Below are positions 7,421 through 14,632 of a stretch of 22,288 nucleotides of DNA, in pieces. The notes beneath the pieces are model-generated. The model was given only the letters and a program-made list of their open reading frames with translations, did not search any database and was not told where the DNA came from. Source of the stretch: Opitutales bacterium UBA7389 (GTDB taxonomy: Bacteria; Verrucomicrobiota; Verrucomicrobiia; Opitutales; Opitutaceae); the NCBI GenBank assembly GCA_002474325.1, contig DKNL01000153.1, forward strand, positions 1 through 22,288. The letters run 5' to 3'. How positions within the stretch are numbered: position 1 is the stretch's first letter; each line of letters starts with the position of its first letter. A program made the position numbers and the translations under genes.

Positions 7421-8530
7421 TTAGATCTCCAGAAGCAGGCACACTGGTTTTTCGAGCGTTTCCCTCACTTTTATCAAGAAGGTTACCGCTTCTCGCTCAT
7501 CGACAATTCGGTGATCGAAGGATAACGCCAAATACATCATCGGTCTAATTTCTACTTTCCCCTCTATCGCAACGGGGCGATCCTGGATTGTATGCATGCC
7601 CAGGATGGCGTTTTGCGGAGGATTCAGAATGGGGGTGGAAAGCATGGAGCCGAGTACGCCTCCGTTGGTGATGGTGAAGACCCCGCCTTGTAGGTCCTCC
7701 AGGGCGATCTTACCAGATCGAGCCTTATCTGCGTAGGCCTTAATTTTCTTTTCGATGTCGGCGAGACCGAGTTCGTTGCAATTCCGTAAGACTGGAACGA
7801 ACAGTCCTTTTTTAGTGGATACAGGTATTCCGATGTCGAAATATTGGTTTTCGATAATTTCGGAACCGTCAATGAAAGCGTTGATAGTGGTATTTTGCTG
7901 TAGAGCCCCGACGACGGCCTTTACGAAAAAGGACATGAATCCCAATTTAATTCCATGCTTTTCTTGGAAGGCTTCTTGGCATTCGGCTCGCAATGCTTTT
8001 ATAGAAGAAAGGTCGACTTCGTTGAAAGTCGTCTGCATGGCAGTTTCTTGCTGAATATTGGCCAGCCTTTTAGAAATATTCTGGTGTAGCGGAATCATCC
8101 GCTTCCGAGTGGCTCTACCCTCTGATTTGGCGGGTTGGGAAATTCGAGTAGGCTTCTCAATAGGCGTCGACCGTTCGGCGGTTTTTCCTGGCTCCCTTGC
8201 GGTTTTCTCTGGCTCGTTCTCGACCGATGAAGGAGCATAGTCCTTGGGAGTTCTTTCATCGGCTACCGACTCTCTCGGCGTCTCAGACTCATCGGTGGAC
8301 TCGTATATTACGGCAACGATCTGGCCGATTTTCAGCTCGACTCCCTCACCGACTTTCAGTTCGATCGTACCCGACGCTTCGGCAAGGCCTTCAGAAGTTA
8401 TTTTGTCGGTTTCCAGCTCGTAAATGATCTGATCTTCTTCAACGAATGCCCCATTATCGACGTACCAAGCGGCGATTATGCCACCTGTGATAGATTCTCC
8501 CAGGCGAGGGATCTTTACTTCAGTCGGCAT
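7421..8530 (-). CDS. sucB: 2-oxoacid dehydrogenase E2 (dihydrolipoamide succinyltransferase type), lacking the subunit-binding domain
   Basis: A 369-residue E2 acyltransferase, most like the 2-oxoglutarate dehydrogenase E2 that transfers succinyl from lipoyl to CoA. An N-terminal lipoyl domain covers about 1-76, with the lipoylated lysine expected at Lys43 in ELETDKITSE. A Pro/Glu/Thr/Lys-rich linker covers about 78-137, and the CoA-dependent catalytic domain about 140-369, with the active-site SFDHRIVD (His340, Asp344). The usual DG after HR..D is DE here. No peripheral subunit-binding domain can be found between lipoyl and catalytic domains, though nearly all E2s have one, and length is about 35 residues below E. 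coli SucB (about 405). sucA and lpd are not adjacent. Gene symbol is by closest type; a branched-chain or pyruvate E2 role is less likely. Confidence 0.85.
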   Translation of the reverse strand: MPTEVKIPRLGESITGGIIAAWYVDNGAFVEEDQIIYELETDKITSEGLAEASGTIELKVGEGVELKIGQIVAVIYESTDESETPRESVADERTPKDYAPSSVENEPEKTAREPGKTAERSTPIEKPTRISQPAKSEGRATRKRMIPLHQNISKRLANIQQETAMQTTFNEVDLSSIKALRAECQEAFQEKHGIKLGFMSFFVKAVVGALQQNTTINAFIDGSEIIENQYFDIGIPVSTKKGLFVPVLRNCNELGLADIEKKIKAYADKARSGKIALEDLQGGVFTITNGGVLGSMLSTPILNPPQNAILGMHTIQDRPVAIEGKVEIRPMMYLALSFDHRIVDEREAVTFLIKVRETLEKPVCLLLEI

Positions 8531-8556
8531 TTAATGATTCGGTTTTAGACTTTCTT

Positions 8557-8796
8557 TCAAGCGTCTAGTTGCTTTGATAGGGTATGTTGCAGAAGCGTAC
8601 CAAGTTCGTTTTTGTGTATCGATAACGATTTTTCGACTTCAATGGTATCTAAAAACGCTAGCGTGGCGGTTGAGGCCGATTGCCCTGGACGTTCTATCGT
8701 TGATGCCAATTTGATAGGTGCGTGAAAGTTGGGAGTAAAGGAAAAGCGCCATTGTTTTGGGCATAAAGAATTGGCCATCGGGAAATATTTGTTCAT
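8557..8796 (-). CDS. Small hypothetical protein (79 aa) upstream of sucB
   Basis: An ATG at 8796 opens 79 codons ending 26 bases before sucB on the same strand. The sequence begins MNKYFPMANSLCPKQWRFSF, with a mixed-composition middle and a helical end (LGTLLQHTLSKQLDA). There is no signal peptide, membrane segment or recognisable domain. Same-strand position close to sucB and balanced composition favour a real gene, but it has no Shine-Dalgarno and I recognise no family. It starts only 24 bases from the divergent ORF at 8821, so the two would have to share a very small promoter region. Confidence 0.4.
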   Translation of the reverse strand: MNKYFPMANSLCPKQWRFSFTPNFHAPIKLASTIERPGQSASTATLAFLDTIEVEKSLSIHKNELGTLLQHTLSKQLDA

Positions 8797-8820
8797 AATT
8801 CTGTGTTTGTTTGAATAGCT

Positions 8821-9030
8821 ATGGTGGAAGATGAATTAAAAGCAGCGCTGCGACGAATGATTGGAGCGATCGATCGGTCGGAGGGTAAGGGTATTTCCGA
8901 TTCTCTTTTGACAATAGACGGTATTTTGGGGGCGCGAAAGAACGAGCTCGATGCCCAGTTGGTTCACTACCTGTCGCGGCGGAGTTACGAAAAAGCGCTC
9001 CGCTATCTAGAAGACTCATCAACTGGTTGA
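8821..9030 (+). CDS. Small conserved-looking hypothetical protein (69 aa), upstream of SUI1
   Basis: 69 residues, charged and predicted helical throughout: MVEDELKAALRRMIGAIDRS, then LLTIDGILGARKNELDAQLV and YLSRRSYEKALRYLED. No signal peptide or membrane segment. The helix pattern with leucine and charged spacing suggests a small cytoplasmic helical bundle. It ends 18 bases before the SUI1 gene on the same strand, so the two probably share a transcript. I do not recognise a family. No Shine-Dalgarno before the ATG. Confidence 0.6.
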   Translation: MVEDELKAALRRMIGAIDRSEGKGISDSLLTIDGILGARKNELDAQLVHYLSRRSYEKALRYLEDSSTG

Positions 9031-9048
9031 GAGAATTCGTGAGGATCG

Positions 9049-9447
9049 ATGGGCAAGAAACGAAATCGAGTTTCGGTGAATGCGAGCGGATCTAACTTGG
9101 TAAGCAATCCGTTTGGCTCTCTAGACACCTCGGGGCTATCCAAACCTCCTGCTGGAGGTCCAATCGATCCACCGACAGCCGTTAAAGCGATAGAGAAAAA
9201 GAATCGCGGCCGAGTAGATGTCATTCGGCAGCGATCGGCAGGTGGGAGCAGTTGGATGACCGTCGCCAAAAATTTTAAAGGAATTGCCGAGAGCGAGAAG
9301 AAGTCACTGAAGCAGTTGATCCAAAAGCGATGTGGTGTTGGTGGATCCCTCAAAGGAGGCTGCATCGAAATTCAAGGAGATAAGCGGGAGGAGGTTAAGC
9401 TAGTGCTGGAATCGGCGGGATTCCAAGTTGTGTTTGCCGGGGGATGA
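9049..9447 (+). CDS. SUI1/eIF1-family translation factor (YciH-like)
   Basis: 132 residues. The C-terminal SUI1 domain spans about 65-130 and includes WMTVAKNFKGI, the helix SEKKSLKQLIQKRCGVGGSL, KGGCIEIQGDKREEV and a final strand FQVVFAGG. This matches bacterial YciH and eukaryotic eIF1, which affect start-codon selection fidelity on the small ribosomal subunit; the role in bacteria is still weakly defined. The N-terminal 60 residues are a basic, Gly/Pro/Ser-rich tail (MGKKRNRVSVNASG). E. coli YciH is about 108 residues, so this is slightly long. A Shine-Dalgarno GAGGA lies at 9041-9045. Its TGA stop overlaps the ATG of the following frame as ATGA. Confidence 0.88.
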   Translation: MGKKRNRVSVNASGSNLVSNPFGSLDTSGLSKPPAGGPIDPPTAVKAIEKKNRGRVDVIRQRSAGGSSWMTVAKNFKGIAESEKKSLKQLIQKRCGVGGSLKGGCIEIQGDKREEVKLVLESAGFQVVFAGG

Positions 9448-9634
9448 CGCCGAGTGATATCGGCAAAGCTTATGACAAGAACGCCGAATTTTTGATGGCG
9501 ATCGATTCAATCGGGAGAAGGGACTTGAAGCTCATCGAAAGGCGTTGTGAATCGTATCTGATGGAGGTAGGGTGTTGGAGATCGGGTGTGGATTTAGCGG
9601 TAGGTTCGTCGAATTGCTGAGGGAATCTAGCTAG
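9444..9634 (+). pseudogene. Remnant of a SAM-dependent methyltransferase (frameshifted, truncated)
   Basis: An ATG at 9444 overlaps the SUI1 gene stop as ATGA, the classic coupled start. The first frame reads MTPSDIGKAYDKNAEFLMAI and stops at 9618-9620. In another frame, from about 9557 to the TAG at 9632-9634, the sequence is DGGRVLEIGCGFSGRFVELL, a textbook motif I of class I SAM-dependent methyltransferases. The SAM loop is therefore out of frame with its start and the rest of the fold is missing. This is best read as a pseudogene that was once co-translated with SUI1. Downstream to 9948 only short coding-like scraps remain. A sequencing error could explain the shift but not the missing 150 or more residues. 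Confidence 0.6.
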
Positions 9635-9948
9635 GAACCCTAAGGATTTTATCTCTTTCAAGATATCGTTCGTCGGGCCAAACTTCGACATCCGGAGGCG
9701 TCCTTATCTTTTTATCTTAACTGCTGGGCAGCCAAACCCCCTGCCGAGCATTCAAGTCCTTGTATAGACCAAGGTCTTTTTATGCCGTTATTGGAGAAGC
9801 GAAGCTACTGGAGCTCTTATCGGATTGCCACTTGCGATTGAGGCAATTCGAGTCGGATCAATATCCAGAAAGGAACTTAGTCCTAATTGTCTAAAAGACT
9901 GGCTAAGTACTCTTACCTATTTCACTATTTCTCTCTCAAGCTAGCAAG
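9635..9948. other. Non-coding/decayed stretch between the methyltransferase remnant and metF
   Basis: This 314-base stretch has no convincing gene. A plus-strand open stretch around 9633-9760 (reading NPKDFISFKISFVGPNF) may be decayed methyltransferase DNA. A 12-base palindrome, AGACC-AA-GGTCT at 9766-9777 followed by a run of T, could be a weak terminator for the SUI1 transcript. CAAGCTAG is repeated directly just before the metF stop at 9937-9952. Nothing else is supported. Confidence 0.4.
9766..9781 (+). terminator. Weak terminator candidate downstream of the SUI1 operon
   Basis: AGAC-CAAG-GTCT followed by TTTT on the plus strand resembles an intrinsic terminator, but the stem is only 4-5 bp. 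It lies about 320 bases after the SUI1 stop and 130 bases after the methyltransferase remnant. Confidence 0.25.
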
Positions 9949-10836
9949 CTAGCGCGAAGCAAACCTGGCAGTATCGATTAGCTCGATAGCGGAGCGGGCT
10001 ATATTGAGAGCATAGATGTGTATGCCGGGAACACCATTGGCTAGGAGGCCTTCTATTTGGGCGGAGGCCCATTCGACTCCCACCTGGCGGACGGCTTCTG
10101 GATCGGATTCGACATTGCTCAGCTGGGATTCGAGAGGATGGGGTAATCTCGATTGGCAAAGCTGAGTGATACGCTTGATCTGCTTTAGTGATAGAACCGG
10201 CATGATGCCTGGTACAATGGGAATCTGGATACCGCGTGACCGTACCTTCTCCGCGTATTTAAAGAACAACGAGTTATCAAAGAATAACTGCGTCGTGATG
10301 AAAGAGCCTCCAGCGTCAGCCTTAATTTTTAGAGCCTCCAGGTCCGATTCCATTGAAGGGGCTTCGGGATGTTTTTCTGGATAGCCGGCGATCCCAAGAC
10401 AGATGTCCGGATGGCGGGACTTGATGAAAGCGACCAGATCAGACGCATAGGAGAATCCCCCTTCGGTGTGCACGAATGCCTCTTGCCCTTCCGGAGGATC
10501 ACCGCGAAGAGCCATAATGTTGCGATAGCCGTCCCGGTGGAATCGATCAATAATTGTCTTTAGCTCCTCCTTCGTCGAGCCGACACAGGTCAGGTGAGGC
10601 ATCACCTGTAGGTCAATGTCATTTTTCATTCGCTGGCTGACGGCTACTGAAAGGTCGCGAGTGCTACCTCCCGATCCGTAGGTCACGGAAACGAAGTCTG
10701 GCTTTCGAGATGCTATTCGAGTAGCAGCGGCTACGAGCGTATCTACGCCTTCTTGTGACTTAGGAGGAAAGAATTCAACAGACAGCACAGGCCCATCTTT
10801 GGCCAGTAGCTCTATAATGGGCCTTTGCTCACGCAT
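9949..10836 (-). CDS. metF: 5,10-methylenetetrahydrofolate reductase
   Basis: A 295-residue FAD-dependent TIM-barrel enzyme that reduces methylene-THF to methyl-THF for methionine synthesis. Motifs seen: SVEFFPPKS at 19-27, with Glu21 equivalent to the catalytic glutamate of E. coli MetF; VTYGSGGSTRD at 51-61; HLTCVG at 81-86; LRGDPP at 110-115; FITTQLFFD at 179-187; IMPVLS at 211-216. Length matches the short bacterial form without a regulatory domain. The ATG at 10836 has no Shine-Dalgarno. A TTGACA promoter and an overlapping palindrome lie directly upstream (10843-10887). With that promoter the leader would be only about 15 bases, so repression by a methionine-responsive regulator and near-leaderless initiation are both plausible. 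metH is not adjacent. Confidence 0.97.
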   Translation of the reverse strand: MREQRPIIELLAKDGPVLSVEFFPPKSQEGVDTLVAAATRIASRKPDFVSVTYGSGGSTRDLSVAVSQRMKNDIDLQVMPHLTCVGSTKEELKTIIDRFHRDGYRNIMALRGDPPEGQEAFVHTEGGFSYASDLVAFIKSRHPDICLGIAGYPEKHPEAPSMESDLEALKIKADAGGSFITTQLFFDNSLFFKYAEKVRSRGIQIPIVPGIMPVLSLKQIKRITQLCQSRLPHPLESQLSNVESDPEAVRQVGVEWASAQIEGLLANGVPGIHIYALNIARSAIELIDTARFASR

Positions 10837-10842
10837 ACATCA

Positions 10843-10866
10843 ACATATCTGTATATATTGATATGT
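10843..10866 (-). promoter_or_regulatory. Operator-like palindrome upstream of metF
   Basis: ACATATC at 10843-10849 and GATATGT at 10860-10866 are a perfect 7-bp inverted repeat with a 10-base spacer and centres 17 bases apart. On the minus strand, ATCAA and TTGAT halves extend the dyad. It overlaps the predicted -10 and the likely start site of metF, so a bound protein would repress. The AT-rich dyad around ATATCAA resembles ArsR-family operators, a family that includes the SAH-responsive SahR regulating methionine-cycle genes; that link is inference. Confidence 0.5.
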
Positions 10867-10887
10867 AAAATTAGCCCAGGATGTCAA
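10858..10887 (-). promoter_or_regulatory. Predicted sigma-70-type promoter of metF
   Basis: On the minus strand a consensus -35 TTGACA (plus coordinates 10882-10887) is followed by an 18-base spacer and TATCAA (10858-10863) as -10, matching 4 of 6 consensus bases. It reads toward metF, with a start site expected around 10850, only about 15 bases before the ATG. Confidence 0.5.
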
Positions 10888-10918
10888 TGCGATATTTGCC
10901 GGGGTAGTTTTCCCTTGG

Positions 10919-12019
10919 CTATGCTGCTGATTCGGTTTGCAACTTTAGTTGTCCGCAAGCGGCTGCGATGTCATGCCCCTTCTCCCTGCGAATGGTCGCG
11001 TTGGCTCCTTTGTTCTTCAATCGATTGTGGAATCGGTCTTGTCGATCGATACTCGGTCTTTTCCAGTCCATGCCGGGAACGGCATTATAGGGTATCAAAT
11101 TTATGTGGGCGCCGAGATCCGTGGCGATTTTGGCGAGGGCATCTGCCTGACGCAGTGTGTCGTTGACGGAATCTATGAGGATGAATTCCAAAGTGATCAT
11201 TCGTCCTTTGGAGTTTCCGTATTCTTTTATGGCGGGGAGCAGCGTCTCTAGTGGGTATCGCTTATTTATCGGCATTATGGCGTCGCGAACGTCATTAGTC
11301 GCTCCGTGCAAGCTAATCGCCAGTCGAAACTGCTCCGGTTCTTTTGCTAGCTCGAGAATCTTAGGAACAATCCCTGAGGTAGAAACGGTGATGCGACGGG
11401 CTCCGAAATTGAGGCCCCAAGGTGCGTTCACAATTCGCAAGGCCTCAAGAAGGTTTTCGTAGTTGGCTAGGGGCTCTCCCATGCCCATGACGACGATATT
11501 GTCAAAAGAGGCGATCGATTGGTCAGCTCGCGGTGTCGAAGTATCTTCCTGTTGGCATACTTGTATTAGCTGTGAGACGATCTCCCCGGCGTTGAGGTCG
11601 CGTTTCCATCCAGAAAGTCCGGATGCGCAGAATTTGCAGCCATAGGCGCAGCCAACTTGAGTGGAGATGCAGATGGTTTTGCGAGACTTGGTTAGACCAA
11701 CGCCTATTTGAGGTGCTCTAATGACGACCGTTTCGACGAGGGATGCATCGCCCATTTGCAGCAATAGTTTCTCGGTGGAGTCCGCTGATTGCTTATCTAG
11801 AAGGTGTTTCGTTGGGGCGATGTCGAAGGATGCATCGAGGGTGGTGCGAAGCTTTTGCGGAAGATTGGTCATCTCTTCCCAGTGGTTGGCTCGCTTTTTG
11901 TAGAGCCATTGCATGATTTGCTCTGCTCTAAACGCTGGCTCGCCCGCGTTCTGCAGCCAATGCTGAAGGGCGGATAAAGTCTGGCCGTAGATAGGCGGTT
12001 TTGCCGGAGCGAATTTCAT
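10919..12019 (-). CDS. rlmN: 23S rRNA (adenine-2503-C2)-methyltransferase RlmN
   Basis: A 366-residue radical-SAM enzyme that methylates C2 of A2503 in 23S rRNA (and A37 of some tRNAs) in the cytoplasm. The [4Fe-4S] cysteines are CAYGCKFC (Cys124, Cys128, Cys131) within ICISTQVGCAYGCKFCASG. GMGEPLANY is at 179-187. The second catalytic cysteine is Cys355 in KGHDIAAACGQL, equivalent to E. coli Cys355. The N-terminal helical domain has the family QIMQWLYKKR block at 34-43. Length is typical (E. coli 384). It ends 83 bases from the metF start, which has its own promoter, and is divergent from the LPS permease gene. No Shine-Dalgarno. Confidence 0.97.
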   Translation of the reverse strand: MKFAPAKPPIYGQTLSALQHWLQNAGEPAFRAEQIMQWLYKKRANHWEEMTNLPQKLRTTLDASFDIAPTKHLLDKQSADSTEKLLLQMGDASLVETVVIRAPQIGVGLTKSRKTICISTQVGCAYGCKFCASGLSGWKRDLNAGEIVSQLIQVCQQEDTSTPRADQSIASFDNIVVMGMGEPLANYENLLEALRIVNAPWGLNFGARRITVSTSGIVPKILELAKEPEQFRLAISLHGATNDVRDAIMPINKRYPLETLLPAIKEYGNSKGRMITLEFILIDSVNDTLRQADALAKIATDLGAHINLIPYNAVPGMDWKRPSIDRQDRFHNRLKNKGANATIRREKGHDIAAACGQLKLQTESAA

Positions 12020-12153
12020 TCTGATGCTTAACTATTCTTCCAATGGTGTAGAGCGAGCCGTTTGTCTAGATCTGAGATGAAGCCGTAAATTCAAGGGATT
12101 GGATCTGGACTTCTAGCTTGAACAAGTTCGGATGTGCGCGAATCTTAAATTTC

Positions 12154-13344
12154 TTGAGCCTGATTCATCGGTATATTTTGCGGGGCGCCTTTGTAACTAG
12201 TATGGGTGCGGTCGCTATGTTCGCGTTCCTCTTGATGACTGGAGCGGTCGTCAAGGATATGCTCGATTTGCTGGCCGAAGGGCATTTGACAATCCCGATT
12301 TTCCTCAGGCTAGTTCAATTGCGCTTTCCTGATTTGCTGGTATACGCTTTGCCCGTCGGACTTCTGACCGGCATTCTCTTGACGATGGGGCGCCTGTCTG
12401 CCCAAAGCGAAATCACGGCTTTGAGATCCTCCGGGGTAGGGATTTTCAGGCTGTCTAGTTCGGTAATTGTATTTTCAATACTAGGTACGTTTGCTTCCTT
12501 GTTTGTCAATTTTTACTATGGTCCAAGAGCGATGGCGTCTTTTCGGCAAGAGAAGGAAGCGATTATCCAGAAGAATCCGTTGTCTTTCATTCAGGAAAAG
12601 ACATTCGTCCGAGGTTTTTCCGGACTAGTCATCTATGTGGGCGAGAAAGACGGCGACCAATTAAAAGACCTTTGGATTTGGGAGCTGGATGGGGAAAATC
12701 GAGCCAAGCGATTTACTCGGGCCGAGTCTGGCGAGGTGCGATACAATCAAGAAGAGAACACGCTTGTTCTGATTCCATATCGAGGATCTTTCGAGGCCAG
12801 AGATCCCGATTCGCCAGAAGACTTTAGAAAAATTCGAGCGGCTCTTTCCTTTGAATCGACCAGCATGGTTTTATCTCTTGATGAGATATTCGGCAGGGTT
12901 ACGTTCCAAAAGAAACTGAAGTGGATGACCTTCAAGGAACTTCAGGAAGTGGAAGCGGATGCCCGGGCCAAGATGGAATCGGCCAGCCCAGAGGAACGTG
13001 AAGAGGCCACCGTGCGCTTTCATAGGGCTAAGATGGCGTTCCACGAGAAATTCGCCATGGGATTTTCAGTCTTATCATTTGCCTTAATTGGGGTGCCGCT
13101 TGGAATTCAGGCTTCCCGCAAGGAAACTTCAGCTAATCTCTTTTTGGCGATCGGATTGGCTTTAGGCTATTACGTAATGATGATGGCTGTTAGCTGGATG
13201 GACGGCATGCATGAATACCGACCAGACTTGTTGTTTTGGGCACCTAATTTCTTGTATCAGGGAATTGGCTTATGGCTCTTCATAAGAGCAGATCGCGGAT
13301 CGAAGAACAATGATGTCCCTAATGGGTTAACCACAGCTCGTTAG
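12154..13344 (+). CDS. LptF/LptG-family LPS export permease (YjgP/YjgQ)
   Basis: 396 residues from the TTG at 12154; the frame is open further upstream to a TTG at 12118, and no ATG fits before Met17, so the start is uncertain. LSLIHRYILRGAFV matches the usual N-terminus of the family, which is why I prefer 12154. Three hydrophobic segments lie in the first 130 residues (AMFAFLLMTGAVV; LLVYALPVGLLTGILL; SSVIVFSILGTFASLF) and three near the C-terminus. Between them is a periplasmic beta-rich domain. Two such proteins with LptB2 form the ABC transporter that extracts LPS from the inner membrane. LptF and LptG cannot be told apart here. The partner gene is not adjacent. It is divergent from rlmN across about 130 bases. 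Confidence 0.85.
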   Translation: MSLIHRYILRGAFVTSMGAVAMFAFLLMTGAVVKDMLDLLAEGHLTIPIFLRLVQLRFPDLLVYALPVGLLTGILLTMGRLSAQSEITALRSSGVGIFRLSSSVIVFSILGTFASLFVNFYYGPRAMASFRQEKEAIIQKNPLSFIQEKTFVRGFSGLVIYVGEKDGDQLKDLWIWELDGENRAKRFTRAESGEVRYNQEENTLVLIPYRGSFEARDPDSPEDFRKIRAALSFESTSMVLSLDEIFGRVTFQKKLKWMTFKELQEVEADARAKMESASPEEREEATVRFHRAKMAFHEKFAMGFSVLSFALIGVPLGIQASRKETSANLFLAIGLALGYYVMMMAVSWMDGMHEYRPDLLFWAPNFLYQGIGLWLFIRADRGSKNNDVPNGLTTAR

Positions 13345-13393
13345 TAAAGCCCTGCGGGAAACTAGAACAGAGGCCTCCATGAAATAGGCGACC

Positions 13394-13421
13394 GCTGAAA
13401 CGAGGAAGGGAAAGTTTCAGC
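13394..13421. repeat. Perfect 8-bp inverted repeat downstream of the LPS permease gene
   Basis: GCTGAAAC at 13394-13401 and GTTTCAGC at 13414-13421 are exact reverse complements around a purine-only 12-base loop (GAGGAAGGGAAA). It begins 50 bases after the permease stop. No T-run follows, so it is either a poor intrinsic terminator, an mRNA 3'-end hairpin, or a binding site. The rest of the 192-base gap shows nothing else. Confidence 0.35.
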
Positions 13422-13536
13422 TATTCACGGATTCGGCACTTGAGAATACCTGATTCAAATGATTTGGAGAATTAGGTCAAGCCCGTTGAATGTTCCCCAT
13501 TTAGGATAAGAGAGATTTGCTCATTAACGAGGGAAA

Positions 13537-13809
13537 ATGGTAACCATATCGGAATTGCAGATTGAACGGTCCGTCGAAAGGTGCCTAAAACGGACAATGG
13601 AAATTGACTTCCGAGAGATTTCTCGAACTGAGCCCAATCGATTCTTGACTCACGTAATCGTTCCCCGGCCGTTCGCTTGGGCGGCTACTTTGCTAGAAAG
13701 CGGAGCATTGAACACCGCTTCTTTTAGCTTTTTCAATGTATTTGGGTCGGACCTGGCGTTTGTCGCTTCGGGAATTGGTAATTTCGCTTATCTTCGTTAT
13801 GCCGGCTGA
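13537..13809 (+). pseudogene. Truncated flavin-reductase-like (FMN-binding split barrel) protein
   Basis: 90 codons, or 70 from the internal ATG at 13597 (MEIDFREIS). The sequence DFREISRTEPNRFLTHVIVPRPFAWAATL followed by NTASFSFFNVFGSD is the N-terminal part of the flavin-reductase-like domain (PF01613 type), whose members bind FMN and are usually about 200 residues. Homology ends near SGIG, and the frame stops 10 residues later. About 110 residues, including half of the barrel, are missing, so this is almost surely inactive. It has a good Shine-Dalgarno, GAGGG at 13529-13533. Its tail overlaps the TatD start at 13799, so a deletion probably joined the two genes. Confidence 0.6.
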
Positions 13810-14632
13810 TTTTATTCGAACTGATGAACAAATAGAATTGGGTCCGTTCTACGATGTGCATTGTCATTATCAAGACGCTCGCATGAACTCATGGTTTGCC
13901 GATTATGGCGAAACGGTTGAGGGGTTTGGAATTCGCAAGGCGGTTGTCAACGGTACAAAGCCCGAAGATTGGAACGACGTTGCCAAATTGGCGTCAAAAT
14001 TTGGATACGTCATTCCTTCTTTTGGGTTGCATCCTTGGTTTGTCGATGATACTTATGGGGACGCTATCAGCGAACTTGAGAATTTGCTTGATCAAAGCCT
14101 GGCCCCAATTGGCGAAATTGGTCTAGATCGCTGGGTACAAGACTACGATATTGAACTTCAAAAGTCGGCCTTTGTCTCCCAGCTTATGCTGGCGAAACGA
14201 AAAAAAATACCAGTAACGATCCACTGCTTAAGGGCTTGGGGATTGCTGCTGGAGATTTTACAAGAAGAAGGGCCGCTAGATGCCGGATTTCTCCTTCATT
14301 CTTATGGAGGGCCTGTCGAGATGGTTCCGCGATTTTTGGATATCGGAGCCTATTTCTCGATATCGGGATACTTCGCTTCAGAAGATAAGAAAAGCAAGCG
14401 GGAGGCTTTCAGAGCGGCGCCTTTGGATCGAGTGTTGGTCGAGACCGATTGCCCTGACATGCTTGGGCCTGGATCCGTGTGCCCAGAACGTTTGAATAAT
14501 GGGGCTAATGTTCCGAGCAATCTTATTGGCATCTATGAATTCGCCGCCGAATTGCTTGGAATGAATTCGATAGAATTCAGGAAGATCGTAGAATCGAATT
14601 TCCTGCGATTGTTTGGCAGATGGGTCAATTAG
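13799..14632 (+). CDS. TatD-family metal-dependent hydrolase
   Basis: 277 residues from the ATG at 13799; the frame extends upstream to 13736, but those 21 residues lie within the reductase remnant and lack homology. TIM-barrel amidohydrolase fold with the metal-binding set: His21 and His23 (DVHCH), Glu106 (GEIGLDRW), His142 (TIHC), His167 (LLHSYGG) and Asp217 (VETDCPDM). TatD enzymes are divalent-metal 3'-5' exonucleases or hydrolases; this divergent member (VETDCPD for the usual ETD.P) could have another substrate. No Shine-Dalgarno. It overlaps the transporter gene downstream by 13 bases, suggesting coupled expression. Confidence 0.85.
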   Translation: MPADFIRTDEQIELGPFYDVHCHYQDARMNSWFADYGETVEGFGIRKAVVNGTKPEDWNDVAKLASKFGYVIPSFGLHPWFVDDTYGDAISELENLLDQSLAPIGEIGLDRWVQDYDIELQKSAFVSQLMLAKRKKIPVTIHCLRAWGLLLEILQEEGPLDAGFLLHSYGGPVEMVPRFLDIGAYFSISGYFASEDKKSKREAFRAAPLDRVLVETDCPDMLGPGSVCPERLNNGANVPSNLIGIYEFAAELLGMNSIEFRKIVESNFLRLFGRWVN

